Source: Raphanus sativus (lineage: Eukaryota > Streptophyta > Magnoliopsida > Brassicales > Brassicaceae). From it: 64,000 nt of DNA. The position numbers were made by a program, and so were the translations under genes. Shown here in pieces: positions 24,751 through 36,986 of this stretch (position 1 is its first letter; the number at the start of each line of letters is the position of its first letter). The stretch spans positions 9,920,001 to 9,984,000 of the forward strand of contig NC_079516.1 of the NCBI RefSeq assembly GCF_000801105.2. Reading direction: 5' to 3'. A model generated the notes under the pieces. It was not told where the DNA came from. It worked only from the letters and a program-made list of their open reading frames with translations, and searched no databases.

Positions 24751-24810
24751 TGCACTCCTAAACCTACCAACATGCGTATCTGCAGTTGTCCTGATATTAT
24801 TTGCCCTTAA
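24751..24810 (+). pseudogene. 3' relic of a defensin-like gene
   Basis: The frame reads CTPKPTNMRICSCPDIICP and then a stop, matching the C-terminal end of the gene at 16513 (CNPKPKNKRLCNCPNMICP). Everything upstream of this point in the gene is missing. The preceding bases carry an 11-bp tandem repeat (AGTCAGATCCA) that copy B has only once. Confidence 0.8.
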
Positions 24811-24994
24811 AACATCTATTTATAAACGAAAACTGTTGCTCTAATTTCTTCCCTATCAAACAATATTACTGTAATGATGTTACAATTTCCAATGAGAACC
24901 CAAATACAATATGCTCACATCTCAAAACATATTTGTAAAAAGGTTTGTTTTGGGTACCAATGTGCAGTTTCCTTGTGCAACTTTTTTCTTCTAC

Positions 24995-27451
24995 TCAAGA
25001 ACTTGGGTTGGTTGATGGAGGATGTTGCCGGGATAGATAAGGGACTTCAGCTACTATCCCATAAATGTCTTCTCCTATAGTCACTGTGTTTCCAATTGAG
25101 GCTGCTTGCTTCTTGATGTACCCTAACCCGAAATGGCTAGATCCGTTTCTTCCCTTAGTGTAGCTAGTTAGCTTCCCGACCTGAACATAATGTCAAGAAA
25201 TAATAAAACAAAACGTAGATGCTATTCTTTGTTTTGGAGTAACTAAGATATGAACACAATGGTTCAATACCTTTTTCCCGTCGAACGTGATGGTGCTGCC
25301 TGGTTCTGCTTGTGCAGAGAGTTCAAGTCCACACAACCTTTGTTTGATTCCATCATATGTTATAAGTCTCGCGATAGTTTCCTGCCCCTTATAACATCCT
25401 AGGATGTTCGAATTTTTGTTAAACCTGGGCGCTTTCACTTTAGTTCAGTAACTAAAGCTTGTTGAGTACCTTTGTTCAAAGAGATTGAGTTCCATAGACC
25501 CGCTTCCAGAACATTGAATTCCTTGCTCAGTTCTCTCTCAGGTGCTGGTCTTCCTGCAAAACATCAATGCTTTTAGCCTGAGAAACATATACCTAATGTA
25601 AAGGCAAAAGACATAAATAATAGTGTTGTACAACACTGCTTTCAAATATGCGAGCATCTGTAGAGCTTGTTGACTAATATAACGGTAAAACATGCCTTAA
25701 GTTGTGACCACAAACTCAAGACATAAGTTTTTTAGAGGTTAACATGAAAATACCAAATCGAGAAACACTAAGGGGGCCTATATTTGGATAATAGTCTTTA
25801 CTAACCTTGAATGACTCTAAGTTTCTCCCAGGCCTCAGAACCCATTGGAACGGCACCTTCAGATAGAAGAGTCTTCCAGACTGAAACAGCACCACCAGGT
25901 GACATTAACATGGTAAAGCCTTCTTCTGAAATAAGACTCCCGACCCCAACTGTGATTGGCATTCCATCGAACTGAAAAGGAAAGGAACATATGTCTACAG
26001 TGCCGCTTCAAAGGATTTGTTTCAGAGTTTTTTAGAAAAAGGCTTACGCTGTAATGCTTATGTTTGCCATATGGCTGCCCTATAAGATCTCCCAGATTCA
26101 GTTTAGACATAATCTGTTTCAAGTTCCTTTAACATTAGCATAAAAAAGAAAAACAACTTATTTGAGCTGTCATGGTCACTCTGCTAAAAGAAAGAAAGAA
26201 TCTTACTTGGTTACATTTCGGTCCTGCTAAAGCAAATAAGCAAGTTTGCTTGGTGATATCTTTGATCTCTACTTTGTCAGCAAAAAAGATATACCTGAGA
26301 AGATGAAGATGAGAAATAAGTGACATCAAGGTACTCAAAGTCAGAGCCTTAAATCTTCAAAGAAACGTTATACTCAAAGCCTTAACATACTTGTTTAGCA
26401 TCTCAATTATGGTTTGGCACGTAGTTGGAGAAACCATTAGCATTATTGCGTTTTTCTGAAAGGGAAAAGAGTCAACTTTTTTTTTTTTAATCATGGAAGA
26501 TTAAGAGCACCTGAAGGAGAATCCAACCTAATAATATCACACTCCCAGAAGAAAGAAAGTGTTATTACCATTATCCAGGCATGTGCAATATCGATGGTTC
26601 TTGCAGTTGGGGTAACGAATACAGTGTCACACCCCTTAAGAAACGAGCAAACATATCCACAGAATTAGTTACTAGTGACAGATGCCAAAAAAAATCTACA
26701 CTCAATCACCTGTCCTTCGTTAAGGCATTCGAAATTTGCAGTGGTTTGGTTGTGAAGGAAATGAACACGGTCATCTCCACTAACTTGACAGCAAAGATCA
26801 CCACAAAGATTTAGCATTACCCGAAATTAAAGCAAAAAAAAAAAAAAAGAGTTCCAAATGTTATACCTCGTATTCTGCCAAAATGCGAGAGGTCCACGAC
26901 CTGTAAATCAAATTTTGATCAGAACAAGAATCATAATGCAAAGAAGTCAAAAATTTTAAAGAAAGAAAAGAGAAGATTACCACAACTCCGTTATCAAAAG
27001 CATCCAAAGCCTCATCGTCGTTATCAAAACTCTCAACAACACCATCTTCTGACACTATCCCTCCACCAACACTTATTGTATCCTTCGCACAATCCATAAT
27101 TGCAATCAGCCAAATTTACAAGCAAACTCTAGAAAATTAATAAACTGATTTTTTTTTTTGTAACTGCTATCTGCAATAGTGAAATTCAAGACTATAATAT
27201 TCAAGAAGTTGCTATCTGCGGCGGGCAGCAGTTAGAAGTGACACAGATAGGAAGCTTACGAGGAGATCGTGATCGATCGGAGGCGGCGAGAAATCAAATT
27301 CGGAAGGCGAGACGCATCTGAGCCGAAGCTTCGGTTCTCCTCGAGAACCGCTATTTCGGAGACGAAGGGAGCTGCGGCTAAGATTTGTCCCGTGGTAGAG
27401 ACATGGAAGCAGAGCTGTAGCAGTGGCGGTGATGCCACCCGTCCTCATCAT
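24995..27451 (-). CDS. Chloroplast GcvT/YgfZ-like folate-binding protein (At1g60990-like)
   Basis: About twelve exons run on the minus strand from ATG at 27451 (exon 1 to 27260) to TGA at 24995. The serine/arginine-rich start (MMRTGGITATATA, SRSSLRLRNSGSR) looks like a plastid transit peptide. The body reads VVDLSHFGRIR, VSGDDRVHFLHNQTTANFE, TPTARTIDIAHAW, YIFFADKVEIKD, and near the C-terminus the YgfZ/COG0354 signature GCYKGQETIARL, then HFGLGYIKKQAA. Such proteins are folate-dependent GcvT-fold relatives that support Fe-S cluster enzymes. The methylamine-transfer activity of true T-protein is not expected. All exons stay in frame as far as read. It ends only about 185 bp after the defensin-like relic, with the genes convergent. 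Confidence 0.88.
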
Positions 27452-27479
27452 CGTGTGTCCGTACAAAGTCTTTAGAAGA

Positions 27480-28640
27480 TTTTTTTTTTTTTTAAGTCGT
27501 ATCTCTCTAACTGGGGTTATGAGTGTTATAATTGTGATCTAGTAATCCCCTGCACATTATTTCAAAAGTTACTTTTGCAAATTTTTTTTATGTCGTTTTG
27601 ATAATCATTTTCACCAAAAGAAAAGTTATTTCAAATGTTGATTATTTCTTTTTCTAATATGGTAATGATTTATATATCACCGCTCAATTAAATATATTTA
27701 ATATAACAATAACTAATATAATAATAAAAGTATAACAAAATTTACAAATTTCAAAATATTTTTAATTCTTTCTATAATTAAATAATATTATTACTAAAAA
27801 AATATTCAAAAATTATGCAATTTCTTAAACAAAAATATAATTGTTCTTAACACCTTTAATTTCATGTTGATATATACAAATTTTAATAATCTTATTTAAT
27901 TTTACGTTTGATAATCACATGATATTTATCGGTTATACAAGTTGATTTATTATCTTTTAATCAAAATAAATATTCATATTCTAATAACAATTTTATAAAA
28001 AATCGATATATTTTCTTTTTATATTTGAAGTGGAAATATGAAATAAAAAATTGAAAATGTATCTAAGATTGTAGTTTTAAATATACATATATCTATTAGT
28101 AAATACAAGTTTAAACTAGACAAAATATTATTTTATCTTAATTTTATGTATAATTAAATACAAATTTATATTAAAAATTCAGTAAGAAAATAATGAAATC
28201 TAAAATATTAACAAAATTTTATATGAACGGGAGCTAGCAATCCGGATCGTATTGAAAAGGTTAGTGAGACACATCATGGAACTATTAAATGTAATTTAAA
28301 TTTAAAATTTTAGTACTGCACATTATGAAACACCTGGTATTAGAGCAAAGGAGACAAATATAAATAGAGAAAATGAACCAAAAATTTCACAAGTAAATAA
28401 AATACTAAAAAATGCAATGCAGTGTAACATTTTTTTTAACAAATTGGAGAAGATAAACACACACCAAATTTACTATTTTGAATACTAAAGAGAATAAAAC
28501 ATTAAAAATACTTTTTTTACTTAATTAGTATTAAAATATCTGAAATAAAAGTAAATCATTTTTCCACATAGATTATATCTTTATATGCATTATAAAGTTA
28601 TAAAGTATGATTAAATAATATAGAGTAAACAGAAATAATT
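27480..28640. other. AT-rich intergenic DNA
   Basis: Extremely AT-rich. No gene, no bounded repeat and no clear terminus was seen. Confidence 0.5.
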
Positions 28641-28649
28641 TTTTCTTTT

Positions 28650-28972
28650 TGTCGGGTTTATTATGCTATTAGAAACAACGAGAAATATAACATTGACAAT
28701 ATTACAGCTGACCATTCTATCTGCCTTATAAGAATTCATGTCTGACTGCATCATCCTGAGCCGCCTTATGAGATCCATTCCTGACGGTATTCCTTACGCC
28801 ATACTGAAGATCCCTTATAAGACTTGTCTCCAATAATCTGTATAATTCGCCTTCTCCGGGAATTGAAACCCAAACCTTCTAATATAGAAATTGCGTCGCC
28901 TGGGATTCGAACCCCAGACTTCGGTGTAGAAGCCTTTAAACCTTGACCACTGGCCACGGTACTTCCACGAAA
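28650..28972 (-). mobile_element. SINE with duplicated box B, same family as 11981-12263
   Basis: Minus-strand text begins GTGGAAGTACCGTGGCCAGT (box A TGGCCAGTGG) and carries the consensus box B GGTTCGAATCC inside TCTGGGGTTCGAATCCCAG. A second, diverged box-B-like piece (GGTTTGGGTTTCAATTCCC) follows about 50 bp later, an internal duplication. The middle aligns with the 11981 element (GACTGCATCATCCTGAG against GACTGCACCACTCTGAG). Ends are approximate because no clear target duplication was found. Confidence 0.7.
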
Positions 28973-29510
28973 CATAAATAATCTAGAATAGAGAAAATGA
29001 GTGAAAAATCTCAAGAGTAAATTAAAAGTAAAATGCAACGGAACATTTTTTTTCTTCACAAATTGGCTGGGATAAACACGCACAAAATTTACTCTTCTTT
29101 GAATACTAAGAAAATAAAACATTAAAATAATAATAAAAAATTTCTACTTGATTGGTATTAAAACAAGTGAAATAATCTATTGAGATTTGGTGTGTATCCA
29201 CATTAGTCATAAGTTCCATTCTCTATAGAAATTAAATTATTATTATTTGGCAGCCTGAGTTTAGACGTTGATCCATGTGATTTACATGGTGGACCGTAAG
29301 AAGATTGGTTCAAACCTCTGACATTAGTCGAAAGATATTTCAAATCACTGAAACAACTTTGAATTTTGTAGAAAACTAGGTATTTTCGTATACCATGTGC
29401 AGTAAGGAATTTTTTAAAGCTAACTTATATTTAAAAATAAATTTTATTAGATATTATAGATTTTACTATCTTCTTACTAATATTTAATATATATTTGATA
29501 TATATTAAAT

Positions 29511-30363
29511 CAATTTGTATAAAACTAATAAAATGATATAAAATTGTATAATTATAAAAAAAATTAGCCTAAATAATGTTTATAAAATTTGTTGATATAT
29601 AAGAAACTAATAATCTTACGATTAGATATTTAAATTTTAAAAACATTGTAGAAATTTTTGAAAATTTAGTAATACAATTGTATAATTATATAAGTTCTAG
29701 TAGCCATATCATATTTGTTTTGTGAAACTGATTGTAAAGAGAACATGTGACAAAATTACTTCGCAAATACAGTCCAGGGGTTATCATATCAAATCACATA
29801 TAGATCTCATTTTTATTTTTTAAGTTTTACTAAAATCACTAAAATAACTTCAAATTTCACCTAAATCCAACCAAAATTAAAACACTGCAAAATCTCCTGG
29901 AACCTTTAATTCAGTGCGCCCCTCCCCCTCCCCCCCCCCAATTTGTATAAAACTAATAAAAATGATATAAAATTGTATAATTATAAAAAAGCCTAAATAA
30001 TGTTTATAAAATTTGTTGATATATAAGAAACTAATAATCTTACGACTAGATATTTAAATTTTAAAAACATTGTAGAAAATTTTGAAAATTTAGTAATACA
30101 AATTGTATAATTATCTAAGTTTTAGTAGCCATATCATATTTGTTTTGTGAAACTGATTGTAGAGAGAACATGTGACAAAATTACTTCGCAAATACAGTCC
30201 AGGGGTTATCATATCAAATCACATATAGATCTCATTTTTATTTTTTTAAGTTTTACTAAAATCACTAAAATAACTTACGAATTTCACCTAAATCCAACCA
30301 AAATTAAAACACTGTAAAATCTCTTAGTTTAGTGCGCGCCCCGCCCCCCACCCCCTCCCCTCT
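29511..30363. repeat. Tandem duplication, period about 428 bp, each unit ending in a C tract
   Basis: CAATTTGTATAAAACTAATA starts unit 1 at 29511 and unit 2 at 29939, and long near-identical text follows (for example ACAGTCCAGGGGTTATCAT at about 29770 and 30196). Unit 1 ends in CCCCTCCCCCTCCCCCCCCC and unit 2 in a similar C-rich tract just before the hAT element at 30372. No gene. Confidence 0.85.
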
Positions 30364-31639
30364 CTTAGTACTAGGGGTGGACGTTCGGATACCCGTTCGG
30401 GTTCGGATCGGGTATTTCGGTATAGGAGTATAATACCCGTTCGGGTATTTTTGAATTTCGGGTCGGGTTCAGATATTTTTAGTTCGGATTCGGTTATTTC
30501 GGGTCGGGTTCGGATATTTAGATTTTAAAGAAAAAAATTATTATTTTTTATTTTTTAAGGTTCTTGTATTTAAAAATTTAGTTTTCGATTAACTGACTTC
30601 TTATGTTTTTAATAGATTGAATTATTAATAGATTTGGAGGTAAATTTCAAAAATAAGTAGACATTTATTTGGCTATTATTTTTAGAATTTGGATGTAACC
30701 TTTGTTAATACATGAAATAAAAAGCTTGATATTCATTTTAAGTGAATATCAAATCATTTTTTCTCTATAATTATATGTATATTATATAATTTTAAAGTAT
30801 GTGTGACATTAATATATTGTATATTATATAATCTTAAAGTATGTGTGACATCAATATAAATATCTAAACTATTAATACTGAAGTACACCTATCTATATCC
30901 CCTTATAGTTGCTCAAAAATTACAACTAAATGCCACTATGTTAAAACACAGTAGTTTTGTCTTATAAAGTTTGAGAAAATCGTGGCCTGCTATACTAAGT
31001 AAATAACACTTTTTCTGGCCTTTCAATCTATCAAATGGCCCACGAAAATATGACTTTGTAAGATTAAACATTCCTAAACCACTCCTCATTTCACGAAAAT
31101 ATCAAAACAAATCTATCACCTTAAAACAAATCGATCACCTTAACTGTCATTAATTTATATTAATTAAACATTCCTAAACCACTCCTGATTTCACGAAAAT
31201 ATCAAAACAAATCGTCATAACTACTCAAAGATATTCCTAATTCTACTCTATCAGAATCAGAATATCTATCCTATTAATTTAACATCATCTCGATTTTAAA
31301 AAAAAAAACTTGACAACCAAGTTGTTAGTATTTCCAACTGATTTCACGTAAATATCAAAACAACATCTCCAAATTTCTAAAAAAACTTGACCACCAAGTT
31401 GTTAATATTTCAAAGCAACTCGGATATTCGTTTTTCCTTTTAGATTTGAAACATAATAAATGTACATTTAATTAAATAAAAGATCTTTTGCCTTTGATTT
31501 TGATTTTAAATTGTAACTACCTAAAATAAACGATAAAAATTAATGACTATAAACCTAACCTACGCCATTTTATCTCCACCAGTATAAATATGTTCTCATC
31601 TATTCTCCAAATCATAAAAAAAATCGCACAACCTAAAGC

Positions 31640-33972
31640 ATGTCAAAGATAACGACTTTTGTTCCTCTCACAAAACTGAGACCTTTGAAAGACTATGGCG
31701 TGTTCAGGTTAAATGTTTACATTCATGGAAGCAAAACACCCCTTTTGCAGGTGATACTTTTGAGATGGTCTTGGCAGATGAATGGGTAAGTTTTGTAAAA
31801 CACGTTTTTCCTCTTATTGTGTTACTAATTATTCTTAAGTTCTAATATGACTTTGTTTTTTGTTAGGGTAACAAGATCCATGCTACTTGCAAACGCTCTC
31901 TCATGCACCGAATTCAGCGTTTCTTACCTTTAGATTCTTGGGGTGTCATTGAACATGTTAATGTCAGTGTAGTTGGTGGTCAATATCGAACCACGAACTA
32001 TAAGTACAAGATGGTTATTGCAGAAGATGCTGTAATATCGCGTTCAGATTTAGTTGATGATAGGAGTTTCTTATCTCTTGCTACTTATAACGAAATTGAA
32101 TCATGTGAAGCAAAAAATCAAGTTTTCCTCATAGGTAATCTCAATCTCACTTATTTTTCATAATTATTATTAGTAAATTTTTTTAGTGGAGATAAGTTCT
32201 AACCTATGTTTCATATTTTTTGACTCTCAGACGTGATAGGAAAAGTTCATGAACTGGGTGACATCCAGACTGTACGAGTTTTTGGAGAGGATAGAAAGAG
32301 GGTTCAATTCCGTTTACTTGACACAGAGTAAGTTTTCACGTACACACTTTTATTTTTCCTTATAATTATTTTGTTATACAGGCTTCGATTAGTTTATAAC
32401 ATGCATTTTTTCATTAGAGGAAATTCTCTTCCATGCTGTCTGTGGGGAACCTATGCAGAGCTACTTGAACCATTTTGTGAGACTGCCAAAGATCAAACCA
32501 TTATTTGTTTGATCCGGTTTGCAAAAATAAAAGAATTTAGAGGTATTTGTTTAAACCCTTTTAACATAAAGTGACATTGTATTTGATGTCTTATTAAAAT
32601 CGATTGTTAAATGTTAATTAGGAGAGATGCAAATCACTAATGCTTTTGATGCTTCTCGGGTGTTCCTAAATCCAATGATCCCTGAAGTTATGGATTTAAC
32701 TGAAAGGTTATTTTTTTTTTGTTATCATCAGTATATTACTGTCTGCCTATCTTATTTAACTATTTCTAATATCACTCGGTATGTCTTTCTAACTTAATGC
32801 ATTCTAGGCTGTCAATTTCTGATCTGTCTGTGGCTCTGGTCGAGAAAACGTCTGGGAAAAAGGATGGCAAAAGAATTTCATATGACTGGAATAACGCAGA
32901 GATCAAATCCATTTCAGAAATCATGGACTCCAATCAGGTTGATTTTTCCTTACTTTTTTTATAATCGTTAGAATATATATCTAAAAGAGAATTTCTCATG
33001 TAAAATATTTAGGTGGACTATTGCAAAATCGTGTGTACTATTGAGGCAATAGATACTGATTGGGCTTGGTTCTATTTTGGTTGTAACCGTCACCAAAAAC
33101 GTGTCAATAAACTTCCCAATGTGGATTATGCAAGCATGACAAAAAAGGATAAGCCTTTGTTCCGGTGTGAAATTTGTCGTTCTAACATCAGTAATGTGGG
33201 ACCCAAGTAAGTGAATGCTATTTACTAAAACCATTTCTCATACTCTTTTTTTTGGAAGTTATATTCTTATATATATGCTGTATTTTGTTTTTTCAGATTT
33301 AAGCTACACTTTGTTGTAAAAGATGACTCTGGAACATGCACTGCAATGTTGCTAGGCTCTGTTGGTAAGTCCATTGTTGGTGTCGATGCTGAAGAATTAT
33401 GGGATGGCTCTTATGAGGAGGTATATTTTTATATAAATATTTTTTTTTACTCTTTCTCAAACCTAGAACAGTTTAGATTCAACCACATATATTCCTACTT
33501 TCTTTCTAGATTGAAGATCCAGAGATTCTTCCAGAACCTATTCTATCTTTGGTGGGGAAGTCTTTTTGTTTTGGTGTTTCAATTACCTCAGACAATGTCA
33601 CAAATGGATCAGAGACTTTTGTGGTTTTAGAGGTTTGTTCTGGAGATAAAGTTTATAGTATCGATTCTCACTCTCTATCAACTTCTGATATGGTCACAAC
33701 TTCATCTACAATGTCATCTGGATCTGTAAGTATTAATTTTTATCAACTTTTACCCTACTCAGAGTTGTTAATGTTTGATCGATTTGATTAACAATGACTA
33801 TCTTAATTTTAAATGGATTTAGATTATGATGTTGGATCAAGTTTCCTCAGATGAGTGTCCAACTCCTATAACAAAGCGCAAGGAAGATCTATCTGACCTA
33901 CAGGACCTATCATCGGCTTCTAAGAAACAATGCAGCAAGATAATCAAACAAGAGAATAACAAGAGTGGCTAA
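31640..33972 (+). CDS. Helitron-encoded RPA70-like single-stranded DNA-binding protein
   Basis: Ten exons: 31640 to about 31783, 31867-32134, 32231-32327, 32418-32542, 32622-32706, 32818-32937, 33013-33206, 33297-33420, 33510-33725 and 33823-33972. The start is [22 protein letters not shown]-fold text follows ([37 protein letters not shown]), then a C-terminal OB fold with a zinc ribbon ([20 protein letters not shown]). The lysine-rich tail is [11 protein letters not shown]. Plant Helitrons often carry such genes, thought to coat the displaced strand. One flaw is seen: exon 1 shifts frame near 31733, where KTPLLQ should pass into [13 protein letters not shown]. Later exons splice in frame, so the lesion is recent or a sequence error. 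Confidence 0.82.
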
Positions 33973-34471
33973 GCATGGACTCGGGATTCATGTTCGTTTG
34001 CAATCCTTACCAAACCATAGTCTTAGACTAAAGGTTGGTTGTCCGGTTATGGTACTGAGAAACATAACACCTATTGATGGCTTGATGAATGGGACTAGAC
34101 TTCAGATCACTCAGCTCATGGACTTTATGGTTCAAGCCAGAATTATAACAGGAGAAAGAGTTGGGGAAATTGTTGATATTCCTAGATTGTTGATAACTCC
34201 ATCAGACACGAGATTGCCTTTTAAGATGCGGAGAAGGCAGCTGCCTCTTGCTGTTGCTTTTGCAATGACAATTAACAAAAGTCAAGGTCAATCGCTATCT
34301 GAAGTTGGTCTCTATCTACCTAGACCTGTTTTTTCACATGGGCAGCTATATGTTGCTGTTTCTAGAGTGACTTCGAAAAAAGGTTTGAAGATTTTGATTT
34401 TAGACAAAGATGGCAATCCCCAGAAAAAAACTATGAATGTGGTTTTCAAACAAGTTTTTGACAACCTTTAG
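33965..34471 (+). pseudogene. C-terminal fragment of Helitron Pif1-type helicase
   Basis: The open frame reads [33 protein letters not shown], then helicase motif V ([14 protein letters not shown]) and motif VI (YVAVSRVTS), ending FKQVFDNL. This is the last part of the RepHel helicase. The Rep domain, Walker A and B motifs are all missing. The frame overlaps the final codons of the RPA-like gene (33965-33972) in another register. The first about 14 residues do not look like helicase, marking the deletion joint at about 33970-34005. Confidence 0.88.
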
Positions 34472-35560
34472 TGGTCAAGGTAATACAGATGTGTTGCAGT
34501 GATTTATTTATCTTATACGGTTTTCAATTTTTTTTCCTCTCTCCTATACAGAAAAACAACTAATATGAAATTACATGTTTTTTCTTTGCAGGTTTGAGCC
34601 CTTTTCATTTTCTCGTGGGTGTTATAATGCTTTCTGATATTGTTATTTTTAATTTATTCAAACAATTTTTGTTATTTTTTCAACAATTCATTTCGATATC
34701 ATTGTTTTATTACTAAAGCTATCAATCTATTGCATCATATTGGTCTTTCTTACCTATCTAAACTATTAGAGTGGTTGTTTTATAAACTATAATTACCATA
34801 GACGATGATATGCAACACTCGAGCAACAACAAACATTTAAGCAAAACTAAAGCCGTATAACTCAATCTAATAACTACCACTTCCACCTAAACTTCTCAGG
34901 CATTAGTTAAATTTTTTCATAGATAAGTAATTACCTTGCTGGTCCGTTTGAGTGTTGTTCCATGCAGACTAATGTCTTCTCTTGCAACTCCTGATCTTCT
35001 GTTCTCATTTTTCCCCGGCCTCTGTCATATTTTCAGCTGCTTTCATGTTCCTTTTGTTGTCTTCGGATTCAACTCGATTCCAAGTCCCATTGGAGAACAT
35101 CCAGTATCATGTAATATAATTAAAAACAATTAGAGAATAACATGATGATTTTGTAAAAGAAAACTAAAACTTCTCAGACAATAATAAACTCCTAAATAAT
35201 CATTCTCTCTTTAGATAACCAAATTCGGATCAAGACAATTTTGGCTACTTATACTCGTGTTGCTCTGTCTGTAATACTGTCACTCGGTCTTTGTTTAAAA
35301 CTACCAGTATAACAAAGATAAAACAAGTGACTCAGCCTTCTCTACAACCTAAATTAACAGAATCATCAAAATTTCCATTTCTATCACTAAGTAGGAGAAG
35401 TCTAACCTGTATTGGTATATGTAGATATATCACTTGCATCGTCTGTATCCTTCTCATTTTCATCATCAAGTGTGGTTGATATAAGACATAAAACACCTAT
35501 CAGTTTTCAAGTTGCAATTTTAAAGGATACGAAAACTATTTTGAACTACTTCACTGAGTT
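34472..35560. other. Helitron interior, no gene recognised
   Basis: Between helicase fragment and captured exons. Several short ORFs, none recognisable. Confidence 0.4.
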
Positions 35561-35574
35561 GTTATCTTATGGTT

Positions 35575-35900
35575 GACTCATTATCATCATGGAGTCGACC
35601 ATCATCTATAGCTGTAGCTGTTTCGGCTTCCATCTTAGCAGCAGCGTCCCTTGCAGGTTTCACAAGCATGTACTCCTTCACTGAGTTGAGCACCTACGGA
35701 GTCAAGTAGCAGAAGCAGAAAAAATACGAATTTTTTTTTATAATGAACTGTAAAGTGTTTTGTCATATGCGTGAAGGAAAAGAGTAATGTGAGGAGAGCG
35801 GAAGAAAGTTTAAATAGTGTACCAGGTATGTAGAAACTTCACCAAAATTCAGTAACAACTTCAGAGAGTTTTCAACCAAAAGCCCCTCAACAACACCCTG
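35575..35900 (-). pseudogene. Captured host exons, protein not identified
   Basis: Two minus-strand exon-like pieces with splice signals: GVVEGLLVENSLKLLLNF (about 35897-35820) and VLNSVKEYMLVKPARDAAAK continuing with MEAETATAIDDG to a TAA near 35567 (about 35695 downward). Codon use is host-like. I do not recognise the source gene. Confidence 0.5.
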
Positions 35901-36061
35901 AATTAACATCAATCAAGCAAACCTTAGAACACACATGGCTTAAAAAGTTAATACACCAGCTGCAAATATGATATGATATCATTTATAAGAGTCAAAAAAA
36001 TAAATATGAGTTTCTGAACCATTCTAACTGTGGCATGAGTTATGACTTAACTGGTAGTAAC

Positions 36062-36300
36062 CATAATCGGGTTTAATGGAGACTTCAAAGTTCATCAAAT
36101 CATCTTTGCCATTGAACTCTGATATATCTACACCAATTAAAACAACTGAGAAACATTTTAAAACTTTCGAAATAAAGATAAAGATCAAACCATATAAAGA
36201 AACAGACCTTTGTGAAGACGAAGTTCACCACAAGATTGCTTCTTAACTGAAGCTCCTCCTCCTCTACTAGCGTTCAACATTTCCGGATTCACCCACCTAC
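36062..36300 (-). pseudogene. RCE1: Captured fragment of RUB/NEDD8-conjugating enzyme
   Basis: Two minus-strand exons read NASRGGGASVKKQSCGELRL-HK (about 36280-36210) and DISEFNGKDDLMNFEVSI-KP (about 36131-36060), with donor GTCTG and acceptor GTAG between. These match the N-terminal half of the UBC12-type E2 (RCE1), which transfers RUB/NEDD8 to cullins. Ten residues between DISE and the NGKDD motif are absent and the catalytic-cysteine half is missing, so no enzyme can result. It lies antisense inside the Helitron, a typical gene capture. Confidence 0.85.
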
Positions 36301-36937
36301 CACAGAAATTAAAATCTTATTTAGAAGAGAAGTAAAATAAGTATTTATTAAGAACACTCGGGATCACTAATCTTAAAATTATGTGGAATTTTTAGTTAAA
36401 GCTTCTACCAATACTAATGATCTTGATGCTGGATTTTAAATCAAGAGAATAATTATTTGAAATATTATTAAAACAATTTTTTTGTTAATCGGGATATCAA
36501 GAATGAACAAACAAGTTAACTTCAAAGCAGTGTTTAGGTTTAAAATACAAACTCGAAATCTAATATATTAAAAAGAAAAAAACACAGACTCAAGGATAGA
36601 ACATGCACCATTGTTTGTAGATGTCTTCCTCGATGTTGAAACCGTCTTTCAAAATCCACCGATTTGACTTTTCTAATGCTTAAAGACGATTATTGAAGTC
36701 CTTTAGACATGGAGATGACTGATCTGTGAACATAACAACAATCGATTAAGGTTAGTGAAGGTTAGGGCTTCAAAAAAAAAGGATTAATCTGATTAAAAAA
36801 ACACCAAGACAACCTTTGATTCTGTCGGTTCCTAAACCAGGTTGAAAGGTAAGACAAATACGGCCATGAGTTTGTAACTTGATTCACGTTTTTTGGGTTC
36901 TGTAGAAGAACATCGATAACCCCATGTGGAAGAGATA

Positions 36938-36943
<6 letters not shown>

Positions 36944-36984
<41 letters not shown>
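36944..36984. repeat. (GA)n microsatellite inside the Helitron
   Basis: About 41 bp of nearly pure GA. Upstream exon-like text on the minus strand (ILKDGFNIEEDIYKQW, 36605-36655) may be further captured sequence. Confidence 0.85.

Positions 36985-36986
<2 letters not shown>

Larger units (their letters stand above)
17033..24830. repeat. Segmental duplication, copy A (partner 60248-64000)
   Basis: Three stretches align with copy B in the same order: 17033-17126 with 60248-60341, 18143-18255 with 60342-60452, and about 22020-24830 with 61195 to the window end. Differences are transposons inserted or lost between them. The last stretch carries a complete peroxidase gene and a defensin-like relic. 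The right border of copy B lies beyond the window. Confidence 0.9.
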
